From positions 1-37,949 of the forward strand of contig JAEYON010000112.1 of assembly GCA_023411645.1 (NCBI GenBank): a DNA stretch of 37,949 bases, in the 5' to 3' direction. Each line of letters opens with the position of its first letter. The first letter of the stretch is position 1. A program made the position numbers and the translations under genes. The notes beneath the pieces were generated by a model. That model searched no databases. It saw only the letters and a program-made list of their open reading frames with translations, and was not told the origin of the DNA. The stretch is from Bacillota bacterium (GTDB lineage: Bacteria > Bacillota > Clostridia > Acetivibrionales > DTU013). Of this stretch, positions 7,652 through 15,063 are shown piece after piece.

Positions 7652-9112
7652 ATGCAGAAAGTTCAACCGGTGCTCGGGTATTTACCAGATGAGCGGCCAA
7701 CCACATGGAAATTGTTCCTTTACGCACTTCAGCAAGTAATTGTAATGTTCCCCGCAACCGTTGCCGTGGCGTTGATTACCGGATTCCAGGTTTCAACAAC
7801 CATCTTTGCCAGCGGTCTGGCAACCATTTGCTTCATTTTAATTACCGGCAAAAAGATTCCTCTCTACTATGGCTCCAGTTTCTCCTATCTGACCGCCATT
7901 GCCGGCCTTATGTCAGGTGATGCGATTCAATCCCTGGTCAGCGCAGAGACACTTACACAACTGGAAGCTTGGAAGAACAGGACAACAAGCATTTTACCTG
8001 CTGAAGCGATTTCGTATGCACAATTTGGTATCATCATGTCAGGTTTGATCTCCATCGCAGCAGGGTTACTCATCAGAGCTTCAGGCAGAAAAGCAGTAGA
8101 AAAAATACTGCCTGCCTCTATTACGGGACCGATTGCAATGATCATCGGACTGACACTTTCCAGTAACGCTCTTAGTGATGCAGCCCCAAAGGCTTTAGCA
8201 GAAGGTGCTGTAGCATCCGTAGCTAACAGTGACTGGGTATGGGTCATTTCACTGGCTACTCTTCTGTCAACAATCCTATTCTCCAGATATCTTAAAGGCT
8301 TCCTCAGCCAGCTGCCCCTGTTGCTCGGCGCAGCAGTAGGATGCCTGGTTGCAGCTCTTTTATATGCCTTTGGCGGCGCGGATATGAACCTATTCAGGGC
8401 AATCCCGAAGGAAGCACTGGATGCCTCTTTGTGGACAGCAGGCCCTATCGCGATACCTGCCTTTACCTTCCCCAGGCCCTCCTGGGCTGCAATAATCGCA
8501 ATCATGCCCATAGCAATAGCAACGATTCCAGAATCTACTGCCCATATGTATCAGTTAGACATCTATGTAAATGACCTTGCCAAGAAAAAAGGTTCGACAA
8601 AAAAGTATAATCTGATTGAAAAGCTGGATATCAACCTGATCGGTGACGGTATCGGCGACATGATCTCAGGACTTGTTGGCGGACCTGCAGGGACAAACTA
8701 TGGCGAAAACATCAGTACAATGGCAATTACAAAGGTGTTTTCCGTACCTGTGCTTATTGTAGCAGCAATTATCGCAATGGTGATATCCTTCTTCACTCCG
8801 CTGGTTCAAGGCATCTACTCAATACCTCTTGCAGTTATAGGCGGTCTTGAGATCTATTTGTTTGGTGCCATTGCAGCCCAGGGTGCAGCGATCATGATCG
8901 AGAAAAAAGTCGACATGTTCAGTTCCAAGAATATCGCAGTCATCGCATCCATTATGGTTATTGGCATCGGCGGACAGTATGCATTCGGTGGAAACATCCC
9001 GTTCTTCGGAACACAGATTCCTTGTATCGCTGGTGCGGCAATATTCGGCATCCTCCTGAATCTCCTGCTGAGCATCGGTGAAAAGAAGGAACAGGAACAG
9101 AGCGCTGAATAA
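7652..9112 (+). CDS. NCS2-family nucleobase:cation symporter (uracil/xanthine permease type)
   Basis: Membrane permease of 486 residues with about 12-14 hydrophobic segments, importing a nucleobase with a cation. The family blocks are present: IPLYYGSSFSYLTA in the first third, PAPSI-like LPASITGPIAMIIG, the conserved acidic region IATIPESTAHMYQ, and GGPAGTNYGENISTMAITKVFS near the nucleobase-binding site. The last block resembles uracil permeases (UraA/PyrP) more than xanthine ones, but the substrate cannot be fixed from sequence alone, so no symbol is given. A strong AAGGAGG (7638-7644) precedes ATG 7652. It is a single-gene unit with its own structured leader and a strong terminator. No pyrimidine or purine biosynthesis gene is adjacent. 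Confidence 0.9.
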   Translation: MQKVQPVLGYLPDERPTTWKLFLYALQQVIVMFPATVAVALITGFQVSTTIFASGLATICFILITGKKIPLYYGSSFSYLTAIAGLMSGDAIQSLVSAETLTQLEAWKNRTTSILPAEAISYAQFGIIMSGLISIAAGLLIRASGRKAVEKILPASITGPIAMIIGLTLSSNALSDAAPKALAEGAVASVANSDWVWVISLATLLSTILFSRYLKGFLSQLPLLLGAAVGCLVAALLYAFGGADMNLFRAIPKEALDASLWTAGPIAIPAFTFPRPSWAAIIAIMPIAIATIPESTAHMYQLDIYVNDLAKKKGSTKKYNLIEKLDINLIGDGIGDMISGLVGGPAGTNYGENISTMAITKVFSVPVLIVAAIIAMVISFFTPLVQGIYSIPLAVIGGLEIYLFGAIAAQGAAIMIEKKVDMFSSKNIAVIASIMVIGIGGQYAFGGNIPFFGTQIPCIAGAAIFGILLNLLLSIGEKKEQEQSAE

Positions 9113-9157
9113 TTAAACGACAAATGAACTCATGGTCAGGCACACCACAAAACGTTA

Positions 9158-9184
9158 AAAGGAGCGGATTCTGTCCGCTCCTTT
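9158..9184. terminator. bidirectional terminator after the permease
   Basis: Perfect 11-bp stem AAAGGAGCGGA (9158-9168) with TCCGCTCCTTT (9174-9184), loop TTCTG. It lies between the convergent permease and oxidoreductase genes and has A/T arms suited to stopping both strands. Confidence 0.9.
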
Positions 9185-9233
9185 ATTATTTCCAAAGCCA
9201 TTGGCTTTTTGTAAGACCCCGGCCTTTCATTTA

Positions 9234-10574
9234 CTAAACTAGCAACTTATCAAAAGCACGTTTTTCATTTAATGCATCCGTCAGTCCGACCAGCTTCGAG
9301 GTGTCTCCGATCAATATGACACCCGTCAGCTTATTCTCCACAAAATAGTACTTTTCATATGTTTTTTTGGCAGGATCCCTTACTTCCTTCGTTTTATACT
9401 GCAGTTCGGGACTCTTCCCATTATCACCGGCTGCAAAGAGCGACGTGTTCATCGCATCAAATGTCAATGCCGCCGCAACGGGCTGATAGACAAGCGAATC
9501 CCCTGCTGCATTAGCGCCGGCTACTTTCCCCATTTCCAGTGCTTGCGGCCAGATTGCATGATTTATACCGTTATATATAGCACAGTCTCCACAGGCATAG
9601 ACATCGGCTGCACTGGTCTGCATTTTCTCATTGACAACCACTCCGCGACCAACTTCAAGACCTGCCTCCTGTGCAACAGCTATATTGGAGCGAACACCAC
9701 AAGATACAATAACCAGATCGGCCGGGTAAACGGTGCCATCATCCAATTTGACACCGGTAACAGAACCATCTCCTGTAATACCAGTAATATTAGCATTGAT
9801 CCTGAAATCGATACCTACGCTCCTGATGATATCTGCAATCAATTCTCCTGCTGTATCATCCAACTGGCGGACCATCAGCTTATCTGCAATCTCCAGTACT
9901 GTTACCTTGCTGGATTTGCTCATTTCCCAGGCTGCCTCCAGTCCCAGCACGCCTCCTCCGATAACTACTGTGTTTTTAACTCGGGGCATAAGTTCCTTGA
10001 TCTTCACGACATCCGAAAACCGATGTATTGCAACGACTTCAGGCTTGGTTCTGTCAATACATGGAGGGACGAAGGATTCCGAGCCAAGCGCATAAATGCA
10101 TTTATCATAATGAAGCAGATCTCCGTTATCTAGCGTGACAGTCTTTTCAGCAGTATCCATTTTTGCCACACGAACACCTAGCTTATTAACGATATTGTTT
10201 TCTCTGTACCAGCTTTCATCATGAATAGAAATTTCATCAGTATTCACAAGTGAGCTTAAAGATTTTGTCAGCATAGGCCGGTTATAGCTGAGCACGGGCT
10301 CGTCGGATACCATTATCACTGTGCAGGTCTTGTTCCTTTCTCGTATTGCCTCTGCCGCGCTGATACCTGCTGCTCCATTTCCCAGAATAACGAAGACCTC
10401 CTGTGTATCAGCACTGAATGTTGTATCTTCTTCTTCATACATAACAAAGAACTCAGGGCCGACGCCACAAACAGGGCATATCTCAAGAGATGCGTCAAAA
10501 ACTGCGCCGCAGACCAGACATTTCACCTGCTTCTGTTTCTTGTTTTTCTCCTGATTCATCCTAGCCTCTTCCAT
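9234..10574 (-). CDS. FAD-dependent pyridine nucleotide oxidoreductase with N-terminal rubredoxin-like domain
   Basis: Soluble flavoprotein of about 446 residues. A short rubredoxin/rubrerythrin-like metal site comes first (C19-x2-C22 and C33-P-V-C36). It is followed by the FAD dinucleotide fold (ILGNGAAGISAAEAI), the NAD(P)H fold (VVIGGGVLGLEAAWEM) and the second FAD motif (VYACGDCAIY). The layout matches NADH:rubredoxin reductase and nitrite reductase large-subunit-like flavoproteins, which pass NAD(P)H electrons to iron proteins, often for O2 or peroxide detoxification in anaerobes. The electron acceptor is inferred. I chose ATG 10574 because AGAGGA sits 6 bp upstream; an in-frame GTG at 10589 lies upstream of that site. 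Single gene with its own promoter (10660-10687). Confidence 0.85.
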   Translation of the reverse strand: MEEARMNQEKNKKQKQVKCLVCGAVFDASLEICPVCGVGPEFFVMYEEEDTTFSADTQEVFVILGNGAAGISAAEAIRERNKTCTVIMVSDEPVLSYNRPMLTKSLSSLVNTDEISIHDESWYRENNIVNKLGVRVAKMDTAEKTVTLDNGDLLHYDKCIYALGSESFVPPCIDRTKPEVVAIHRFSDVVKIKELMPRVKNTVVIGGGVLGLEAAWEMSKSSKVTVLEIADKLMVRQLDDTAGELIADIIRSVGIDFRINANITGITGDGSVTGVKLDDGTVYPADLVIVSCGVRSNIAVAQEAGLEVGRGVVVNEKMQTSAADVYACGDCAIYNGINHAIWPQALEMGKVAGANAAGDSLVYQPVAAALTFDAMNTSLFAAGDNGKSPELQYKTKEVRDPAKKTYEKYYFVENKLTGVILIGDTSKLVGLTDALNEKRAFDKLLV

Positions 10575-10659
10575 GTTTTCTCCTCTCACGCAATGAATCC
10601 GGCTGATATCACAGCCGTATCAATTGGCGGCAAATTATTAAAATATCATATATATTCTT

Positions 10660-10687
10660 ATTATATAATTATTCCATTGACATTCAA
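10660..10687 (-). promoter_or_regulatory. putative promoter for the oxidoreductase gene
   Basis: Minus-strand TTGAAT (10682-10687), 16-bp spacer, TATAAT (10660-10665). It predicts a leader of about 80 bases before ATG 10574. Its -35 shares one base with that of the divergent promoter on the other strand. Confidence 0.5.
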
Positions 10688-10704
10688 TGATATTGTATTA
10701 TACT
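10677..10704 (+). promoter_or_regulatory. strong sigma-A-like promoter with no intact gene behind it
   Basis: Consensus TTGACA (10677-10682), 16-bp spacer, TATACT (10699-10704). Transcription would begin near 10711 and run antisense through the 10715-10843 fragment and then sense through the 10866-11075 fragment. The first ribosome-binding-site-linked ATG (10738) opens a frame of only six codons. Confidence 0.55.
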
Positions 10705-10714
10705 TTACTATAGA

Positions 10715-10843
10715 TTAGCAAGGAAAGGTTGGCATTGATGTCGGTAAGCTGTATTTAATATGCATTGCTTGTTTCTCAAGTAATTGTAAGACTTTATTGA
10801 ATTCCAGTGTTTCACGCATTTTGCATATAATCGATAAATTCAT
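10715..10843 (-). pseudogene. 42-codon ORF resembling the extreme N terminus of MutS2
   Basis: A good ribosome binding site (GGAGT, 7 bp upstream) precedes ATG 10843. The encoded peptide contains RETLEFNKVLQLLEKQA, which resembles the start of MutS2 (in Bacillus subtilis, as I remember it, SSLEFHKVKEQIIGHA). After about 26 residues the resemblance ends, and the frame stops at 10715. A working MutS2 is about 780 residues, so this is most likely a truncated 5' end of a mutS2-like gene. A real small protein cannot be excluded because the start signals are intact. Confidence 0.45.
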
Positions 10844-10865
10844 TTCTTCCACTCCGATCGTATAG

Positions 10866-11075
10866 TTAATTGTAAATAACAAACCCGCAGAGGCATATGC
10901 AGAGGTGGCTACCTATGGTAACTCAATATTCGAGCTGTCCGAAGTTGAGGACGAAATCAACAGGACTGTCCGGGGAGGCATGATTGATGACAGGGCATCC
11001 GCACAGCTTGCAAGTATCAGGAAAAAACTGATTAGTGCAGGTGATCACCCTGACCCTGAGTTGTTCATCGATTAA
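10866..11075 (+). pseudogene. mutS2-like internal fragment (about 69 codons, no clear start)
   Basis: The frame is open from after a TAG at 10863-10865 to a TAA at 11073-11075, without an ATG; GTG 10905 is the only plausible start and has no convincing ribosome binding site. The segment LSEVEDEINRTVRGGMIDD followed by RASAQLASIRKKL resembles the MutS2 block around residue 140-170 (LSDLERDINSCIDDHGEVLD then HASETLRGIRTQL in B. subtilis, from memory). Together with the minus-strand fragment at 10715-10843 it suggests a mutS2-like gene that was cut down and partly inverted. Confidence 0.5.
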
Positions 11076-11090
11076 ATCGTAAATTCATGG

Positions 11091-11096
11091 TATAAT
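11091..11096 (+). promoter_or_regulatory. -10 box of the prolyl-tRNA editing gene promoter
   Basis: Perfect TATAAT in the context ATGGTATAATAAC, with no good -35. The predicted start is near 11103, so the upstream in-frame ATG at 11104 would have no ribosome binding site. This supports ATG 11179 as the true start. Confidence 0.45.
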
Positions 11097-11178
11097 AACT
11101 TCAATGCGTTGGCTATTATACGCCTCCAGTGAGATTAATGACATAACAACCACAAATTTTGCGAAAGGAAAAGTACAA

Positions 11179-11730
11179 ATGAGTGCTATAACAGTAAACA
11201 GGATACCCTTTCACACAAAACCTGACAGCGGCCACCGGTTGGATAAGGAAATGGCATCTTTTGAGATATTGGAAAAACTGGATATTCCATATATGGCGAT
11301 AGACCACGGGGCAGCCGCTACTGTTGAAGATTGCATTGAAATCGAAGATGTTCTTGGTGTTGAAATATGTAAGAACCTGTTTTTACGCAATCAGTCAAAA
11401 ACCGAATTCTACCTACTTGTCATGCCGGGGGCAAAAAGATTTGTCACGAAGGACGTTTCAAAAAAGATCGGCACTTCCAGACTATCCTTTGCGGAAGCCG
11501 AATATATGGAGAAATATCTGAACATTACGCCCGGCTCGGTGAGTATTCTTGGGCTGATGAATGATTCGGAGAAAAAAGTTCATCTGCTCATGGACAGAGA
11601 AATCACAAAAGCCGAATATTTCGGCTGCCACCCCTGTATTAATACGTCAAGTCTGAAGATAAAAACGGATGATATTCTGAACAAATTTCTGCCGTATACA
11701 GGGCATAAGCCTCTCATTATAGAGCTATGA
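11179..11730 (+). CDS. prolyl-tRNA editing protein (YbaK/ProX/PrdX type)
   Basis: Free-standing editing enzyme that hydrolyses mischarged aminoacyl-tRNA(Pro), usually Ala-tRNA(Pro). The YbaK/aaRS-associated domain spans most of the 183 residues. Recognisable blocks are CKNLFLRNQSKTEFYLLVM, DVSKKIGTSRLSFA, ITPGSVSILGLMND and FGCHPCINTSSLKI; the invariant Lys of the family corresponds to the K in CKNLF. I prefer ATG 11179: GAAAGGA lies 9 bp upstream, and the -10 at 11091 puts the transcript start at about 11103. The alternative ATG 11104 would add 25 poorly conserved residues. Clostridia often keep this as a separate protein (PrdX), sometimes next to proline reductase genes; none are seen here. 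Confidence 0.87.
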   Translation: MSAITVNRIPFHTKPDSGHRLDKEMASFEILEKLDIPYMAIDHGAAATVEDCIEIEDVLGVEICKNLFLRNQSKTEFYLLVMPGAKRFVTKDVSKKIGTSRLSFAEAEYMEKYLNITPGSVSILGLMNDSEKKVHLLMDREITKAEYFGCHPCINTSSLKIKTDDILNKFLPYTGHKPLIIEL

Positions 11731-11802
11731 ACAGAGTCTATACCACGCACCCGGTTTTGGCACCGGAATAAATGTCTGTCGGTGAATGATTGTAAAAATA
11801 TT

Positions 11803-12138
11803 TTATACAAAAACATACTGAACCAGCAGCATATATACTACAGTGCCGGCAAGGATACTGAGCAAGGTGTTCTTCTTCCACAAATGAAGAGCAATCACCG
11901 CAATGACTCCAAGCAATTCCGGCAGGGCATAGGGAAACGAAGTCGGACGGATCCCCTTCAGGCAGTACACAACAAGCATGCCGATGATCGCAAAAGGCAG
12001 GACCTTACCCAGGTAAGTTATATATTTTGGCGTTTTCCTGCCTGCGGGAAACAGAATAAATGGAAGAGCCCTGGTCAGCAGGGTCGCAAAGGCAATACCG
12101 AGTATAATGATCAGCGACTGCATCGGTGTTAATATCAT
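11803..12138 (-). CDS. azlD: AzlD small subunit of branched-chain amino acid exporter
   Basis: Hydrophobic protein of 111 residues with about four membrane segments; typical AzlD blocks are FATLLTRALPFILFP and GKVLPFAIIGMLVVYCL. AzlD works with AzlC as a membrane exporter of branched-chain amino acids and analogues. The start codon overlaps the azlC stop (ATGA at 12135-12138), a translational coupling that fixes the start, with GGAGG just upstream inside azlC. It is the last gene of the minus-strand branched-chain amino acid block and faces the editing gene. I see no strong terminator in the 72 bp between them. Confidence 0.9.
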   Translation of the reverse strand: MILTPMQSLIIILGIAFATLLTRALPFILFPAGRKTPKYITYLGKVLPFAIIGMLVVYCLKGIRPTSFPYALPELLGVIAVIALHLWKKNTLLSILAGTVVYMLLVQYVFV

Positions 12139-12827
12139 GTCTCATTCCTCCGTTCTATCGGATTTCTGAGCGCTGTGAGCAAAAGCAAAATTACAATCAT
12201 GGAGGGCAAGATGAAGTTATCAGCCCCAAATAGAAAAAGGCACAGCAATGAACAGCAGACTCCCGCCACTGCAGGAATGTGATCCTTTGAAGACTTCCAC
12301 TGATCTATAAAAATCACTACAAATAATGCAGTCATAGCAAAATCAATGCCTTTAGTATTAAAAGGTAAGACGGAGCCGACCATACCGCCAATAACGGATC
12401 CTGTGACCCAATAAAGATGATCCAGAAGAGAAACAAAAAAATAGAACTCGTTTTTATCAATGCCCTCAGGTACATCGGCTGAACACAATAATGAAAAGGT
12501 TTCATCCGTCAGGGAGAAAATCATATAGGGCTTTCTCTTCCCCATTCCCTTGTATTTATCAAGCATGGAAAGTCCATAAAAAAGATGTCTTGCGTTGATC
12601 ATCAGAGTCATAAGGACTGCAACCCAGAAGCTCACACCAAATGAGAGCAGCTCAATGGTTACAAACTGCATTGAGCCTGCATAAATGAGCAGGCTCATCA
12701 ACAGAGCCCACCCGAAATGATATCCTTTGCTCGAAAGAAGTATGCCAAACGCTGCTCCAAGAAAAATATATCCCATTAAAACAGGTATGGTATGAATAAA
12801 TGCAAGCCTGAGCGTCTTCAAATTCAT
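12135..12827 (-). CDS. azlC: AzlC large subunit of branched-chain amino acid exporter
   Basis: Membrane protein of about 230 residues. Family blocks include PVLMGYIFLGAAFGILL, YAGSMQFVTIELL, LMTLMINARHLFYGLSML and FSLTDETFSLL. With AzlD it forms a branched-chain amino acid export system. I chose ATG 12827 (MNLKTLRLAF), which matches usual AzlC starts; a TTG at 12839 in the same frame is possible and neither has a strong ribosome binding site. It follows the CBS-ACT gene by 106 bp on the same strand, so it may be read through from the liv operon. That would place import and export of branched-chain amino acids together. Confidence 0.9.
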   Translation of the reverse strand: MNLKTLRLAFIHTIPVLMGYIFLGAAFGILLSSKGYHFGWALLMSLLIYAGSMQFVTIELLSFGVSFWVAVLMTLMINARHLFYGLSMLDKYKGMGKRKPYMIFSLTDETFSLLCSADVPEGIDKNEFYFFVSLLDHLYWVTGSVIGGMVGSVLPFNTKGIDFAMTALFVVIFIDQWKSSKDHIPAVAGVCCSLLCLFLFGADNFILPSMIVILLLLTALRNPIERRNET

Positions 12828-12912
12828 ATAAAAACCCAAAACTATCTTGTAACACTATATCTGAGAACCTTTGATGATTTTCTACAATCCGCCAACAACC
12901 GTATGCAGTTCT

Positions 12913-12931
12913 GCGATAGCTTCTGTATCGC
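12913..12931 (-). other. small hairpin just after the CBS-ACT gene
   Basis: GCGATA (12913-12918) pairs with TATCGC (12926-12931) immediately downstream of the CBS-ACT stop codon. There is no T tract on the minus strand, so it is more likely a weak attenuator or 3'-end stabiliser than a full terminator, leaving read-through into azlCD possible. Confidence 0.3.
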
Positions 12932-12933
12932 TG

Positions 12934-13575
12934 CTACTTGTTCTGCAACTTATAAAGTATCTTGTAGCCGTGTCCCTCTATCGATTTTTCAATTTCTGTC
13001 GTATTGAGGGAATTGAAGCCAATAACAATTGCACTTTTTCCATGGGTTCCGCGGTAAACAGCAGCATGGTTGATATTCGCGCCATAGCTTCCGATAATGC
13101 TTGTCACGGCAGACATGACTCCGGGAGCATCCTCTGCCTCGACTGTAAGACGCGTACCGGGTTCACGAAAGCCCAAAAGCTCAATGAAGGAGTCAAAGAT
13201 ATCACTCTCGGTGATAATCCCGACCAGCCTGCCATCATCGACAACCGGCAAAATGCTAACATGGTTGTCTCTCATTAGAATAGCCGCCTCTTCCAAAAGA
13301 GCTCCGGAAGTAACAGTAACGGGATCCTTTGTCATGATCTGGCCAATCTTTGTCTTGGCCAGTAAGTATGTGATTTCACCTATGCTAAAAGTAGTCGCCT
13401 TTGATGGAGATGCACGCAGGATGTCATCCTTTGAAACGATCCCCACCAGCTTATCCTTTTTCATTACCGGCAGACGACGTACGCCGTATTGCATCATAAT
13501 CTCATGTGCATCTGGAATGGTTTGATCAGCGGAGATGGTAAATGGGTTTGCAGTCATCTTATTCTTAACAAACAT
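12934..13575 (-). CDS. CBS-pair and ACT-domain protein (AcuB-like)
   Basis: Soluble protein of 213 residues: two CBS motifs (MTANPFTISADQTIPDAHEI with LPVMKKDKLVGIVSKDDIL; MTKDPVTVTSGALLEEAAIL with LPVVDDGRLVGIITESDIF) and then a C-terminal ACT domain from about residue 138 (RLTVEAEDAPGVMSAVTSII). CBS pairs usually bind adenine nucleotides, and ACT domains usually bind amino acids. The ATG at 13575 has an AGGAGG site and lies 2 bp after the livF stop, so it is part of the liv operon. I infer a regulatory protein sensing branched-chain amino acid and energy state, possibly acting on the transporter. The name AcuB reflects domain layout only; a role in acetoin use is not supported here. Confidence 0.85.
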   Translation of the reverse strand: MFVKNKMTANPFTISADQTIPDAHEIMMQYGVRRLPVMKKDKLVGIVSKDDILRASPSKATTFSIGEITYLLAKTKIGQIMTKDPVTVTSGALLEEAAILMRDNHVSILPVVDDGRLVGIITESDIFDSFIELLGFREPGTRLTVEAEDAPGVMSAVTSIIGSYGANINHAAVYRGTHGKSAIVIGFNSLNTTEIEKSIEGHGYKILYKLQNK

Positions 13576-13577
13576 AT

Positions 13578-14282
13578 CTAACCTCCTAAATATGCTTTCT
13601 TTATATCGTCGCTCTGCATTAATTCAGTACCTGTTCCGGTGAGAACGATAGATCCTGTCTCCATAACATAGGCCCGGTTCGCAATTTGCAGCGCCATACT
13701 GGCGTTCTGTTCAATGAGCAGAATAGTCGTCCCAGACTGATTAATTTCCTTAATAATACTGAAAATTTCCTGAACCAATATTGGAGCCAGACCCATCGAT
13801 GGTTCATCAAGCATCAGAATCTTTGGGCGACTCATAAGAGCCCGACCAATAGCAAGCATCTGCTGCTCACCGCCGGACAAAGTACCTGCCGCTTGCTTTC
13901 TTCTGTCCAGAAGGATTGGAAAGCTTTCATAAACTCTCTTCAAATCCTTGGCGATCTCACTTCTGTCCTTTCGCAAAAATGCACCCAGTTCCAGGTTCTC
14001 GAGCACAGTCATTGAGGAAAATACGCGACGGCCTTCGGGAACCTGAGAAATTCCCATCTGGACTCTCTGCTGTGCATTGGTATTCGTGATATCAGTGCCA
14101 TTGAGTACGATCGTCCCTCTGGTAGGCTTCTTGAGCCCGGATATTGTACGCAGTGTGGTAGATTTTCCAGCACCGTTGGCACCAATAAGTGTGACGATCT
14201 CTCCATCCTCCACCTTTAGCGTAATCCCTTTGAGGGCATGGATAACGCCAAAATGCACTTCAATATTGTTGATTTCAAGCAT
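13578..14282 (-). CDS. livF: branched-chain amino acid ABC transporter ATP-binding protein LivF
   Basis: Second ATPase of the high-affinity branched-chain amino acid importer (234 residues). Walker A GANGAGKST, signature LSGGEQQMLAIGRAL and Walker B ILMLDEPSMGL are all present; VPEGRRVFSSMTVLENL is typical of LivF. The start is ATG 14282 (MLEINNIEVHFG), preceded by GGGGGAGG; an upstream in-frame ATG at 14381 lies inside livG and would add 33 non-homologous residues. The first 8 bp overlap the end of livG, indicating coupled translation. Confidence 0.95.
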   Translation of the reverse strand: MLEINNIEVHFGVIHALKGITLKVEDGEIVTLIGANGAGKSTTLRTISGLKKPTRGTIVLNGTDITNTNAQQRVQMGISQVPEGRRVFSSMTVLENLELGAFLRKDRSEIAKDLKRVYESFPILLDRRKQAAGTLSGGEQQMLAIGRALMSRPKILMLDEPSMGLAPILVQEIFSIIKEINQSGTTILLIEQNASMALQIANRAYVMETGSIVLTGTGTELMQSDDIKKAYLGG

Positions 14283-15060
14283 CGTTGACCTCCTCCCCCA
14301 AATACGCTTCAATGACTCGCTTGTTCCCCTGAATCTCTTGCGGAGTTCCTTCTGCGATAACCATACCATAATCGAGCACATAAATACGCTCGCATATTTT
14401 CATGACTAAGGACATATCATGTTCAATCAGCAGGATTGTCAGGTTAAATTTATTACGGATAAAAGCAATTATATCCATTAATTGTGCCGTCTCAGCTGGA
14501 TTCATGCCCGCAGCTGGTTCGTCGAGCAGCAGCAGAGAAGGATTGGTAGCAAGAGCACGGGCGATCTCCAGATGGCGCTGTTCCCCATAGGGCAGATTCT
14601 TAGCAAGTTCATCCTTCTTTTCTTCAAGGCCCAATATCTTTAGCAATTCAATGCTGTCTTCAACCAGCTTTTTTTCTTCACTTTGATAGGACGGCAGGTG
14701 AAGAAAGCTGGATAATAAACCATATTTCACGTTTTTGTGCATGGCTATGCGTACATTGTCCAGCACCGTTAGATCCTTAAACAAACGGATATTCTGAAAG
14801 GTTCTGGCAATGCCGGCCTTACATATTGTATATGGCTTCAAACCCTGGAGCGACTTCTCTTTGTTGTCCCTATTAAGAGTAATGGTTCCTGTTGTAGGCA
14901 CATAAACACCCGTCAGCAAATTGAATACAGTAGTCTTTCCCGCGCCGTTCGGTCCAATTAAACCTACCAGTTCACCCTGTTTAAGCTCGATGCCTACATT
15001 GGAAACAGCCGTTAATCCGCCAAAGGATTTAGTTAATTTTTTTACGTCCAGTATCTTCAT
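14275..15060 (-). CDS. livG: branched-chain amino acid ABC transporter ATP-binding protein LivG
   Basis: First ATPase of the Liv importer (261 residues). Walker A GPNGAGKTT, the variant signature LPYGEQRHLEIARAL that is normal for LivG, Walker B LLLDEPAAGMNP and the switch His in LLIEHDMSLVM are visible. The C-terminal extension (GTPQEIQGNKRVIEAYLGEE) is also typical. It starts 3 bp after livM and overlaps livF by 8 bp, in the order livJ-H-M-G-F. Confidence 0.95.
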   Translation of the reverse strand: MKILDVKKLTKSFGGLTAVSNVGIELKQGELVGLIGPNGAGKTTVFNLLTGVYVPTTGTITLNRDNKEKSLQGLKPYTICKAGIARTFQNIRLFKDLTVLDNVRIAMHKNVKYGLLSSFLHLPSYQSEEKKLVEDSIELLKILGLEEKKDELAKNLPYGEQRHLEIARALATNPSLLLLDEPAAGMNPAETAQLMDIIAFIRNKFNLTILLIEHDMSLVMKICERIYVLDYGMVIAEGTPQEIQGNKRVIEAYLGEEVNDA

Positions 15061-15063
15061 ATC

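Larger units (their letters stand above)
10575..11178. other. gene-poor region between oxidoreductase and prolyl-tRNA editing gene
   Basis: About 600 bp without an intact long gene. It contains two back-to-back promoters with abutting -35 boxes, two small fragments resembling the N-terminal part of MutS2 in opposite orientations, and the promoter of the downstream editing gene. It looks like the scar of a lost or rearranged gene. Confidence 0.55.

Noticed and set aside
11104..11178. Upstream start for the prolyl-tRNA editing gene
   Set aside because: No ribosome binding site, the predicted transcript starts at about this position, and the extra 25 residues look unlike the family.
12934..13575. 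AcuB acetoin-utilisation protein
   Set aside because: The domain layout fits, but there are no acetoin genes nearby and the gene sits in the liv operon, so the name would mislead.
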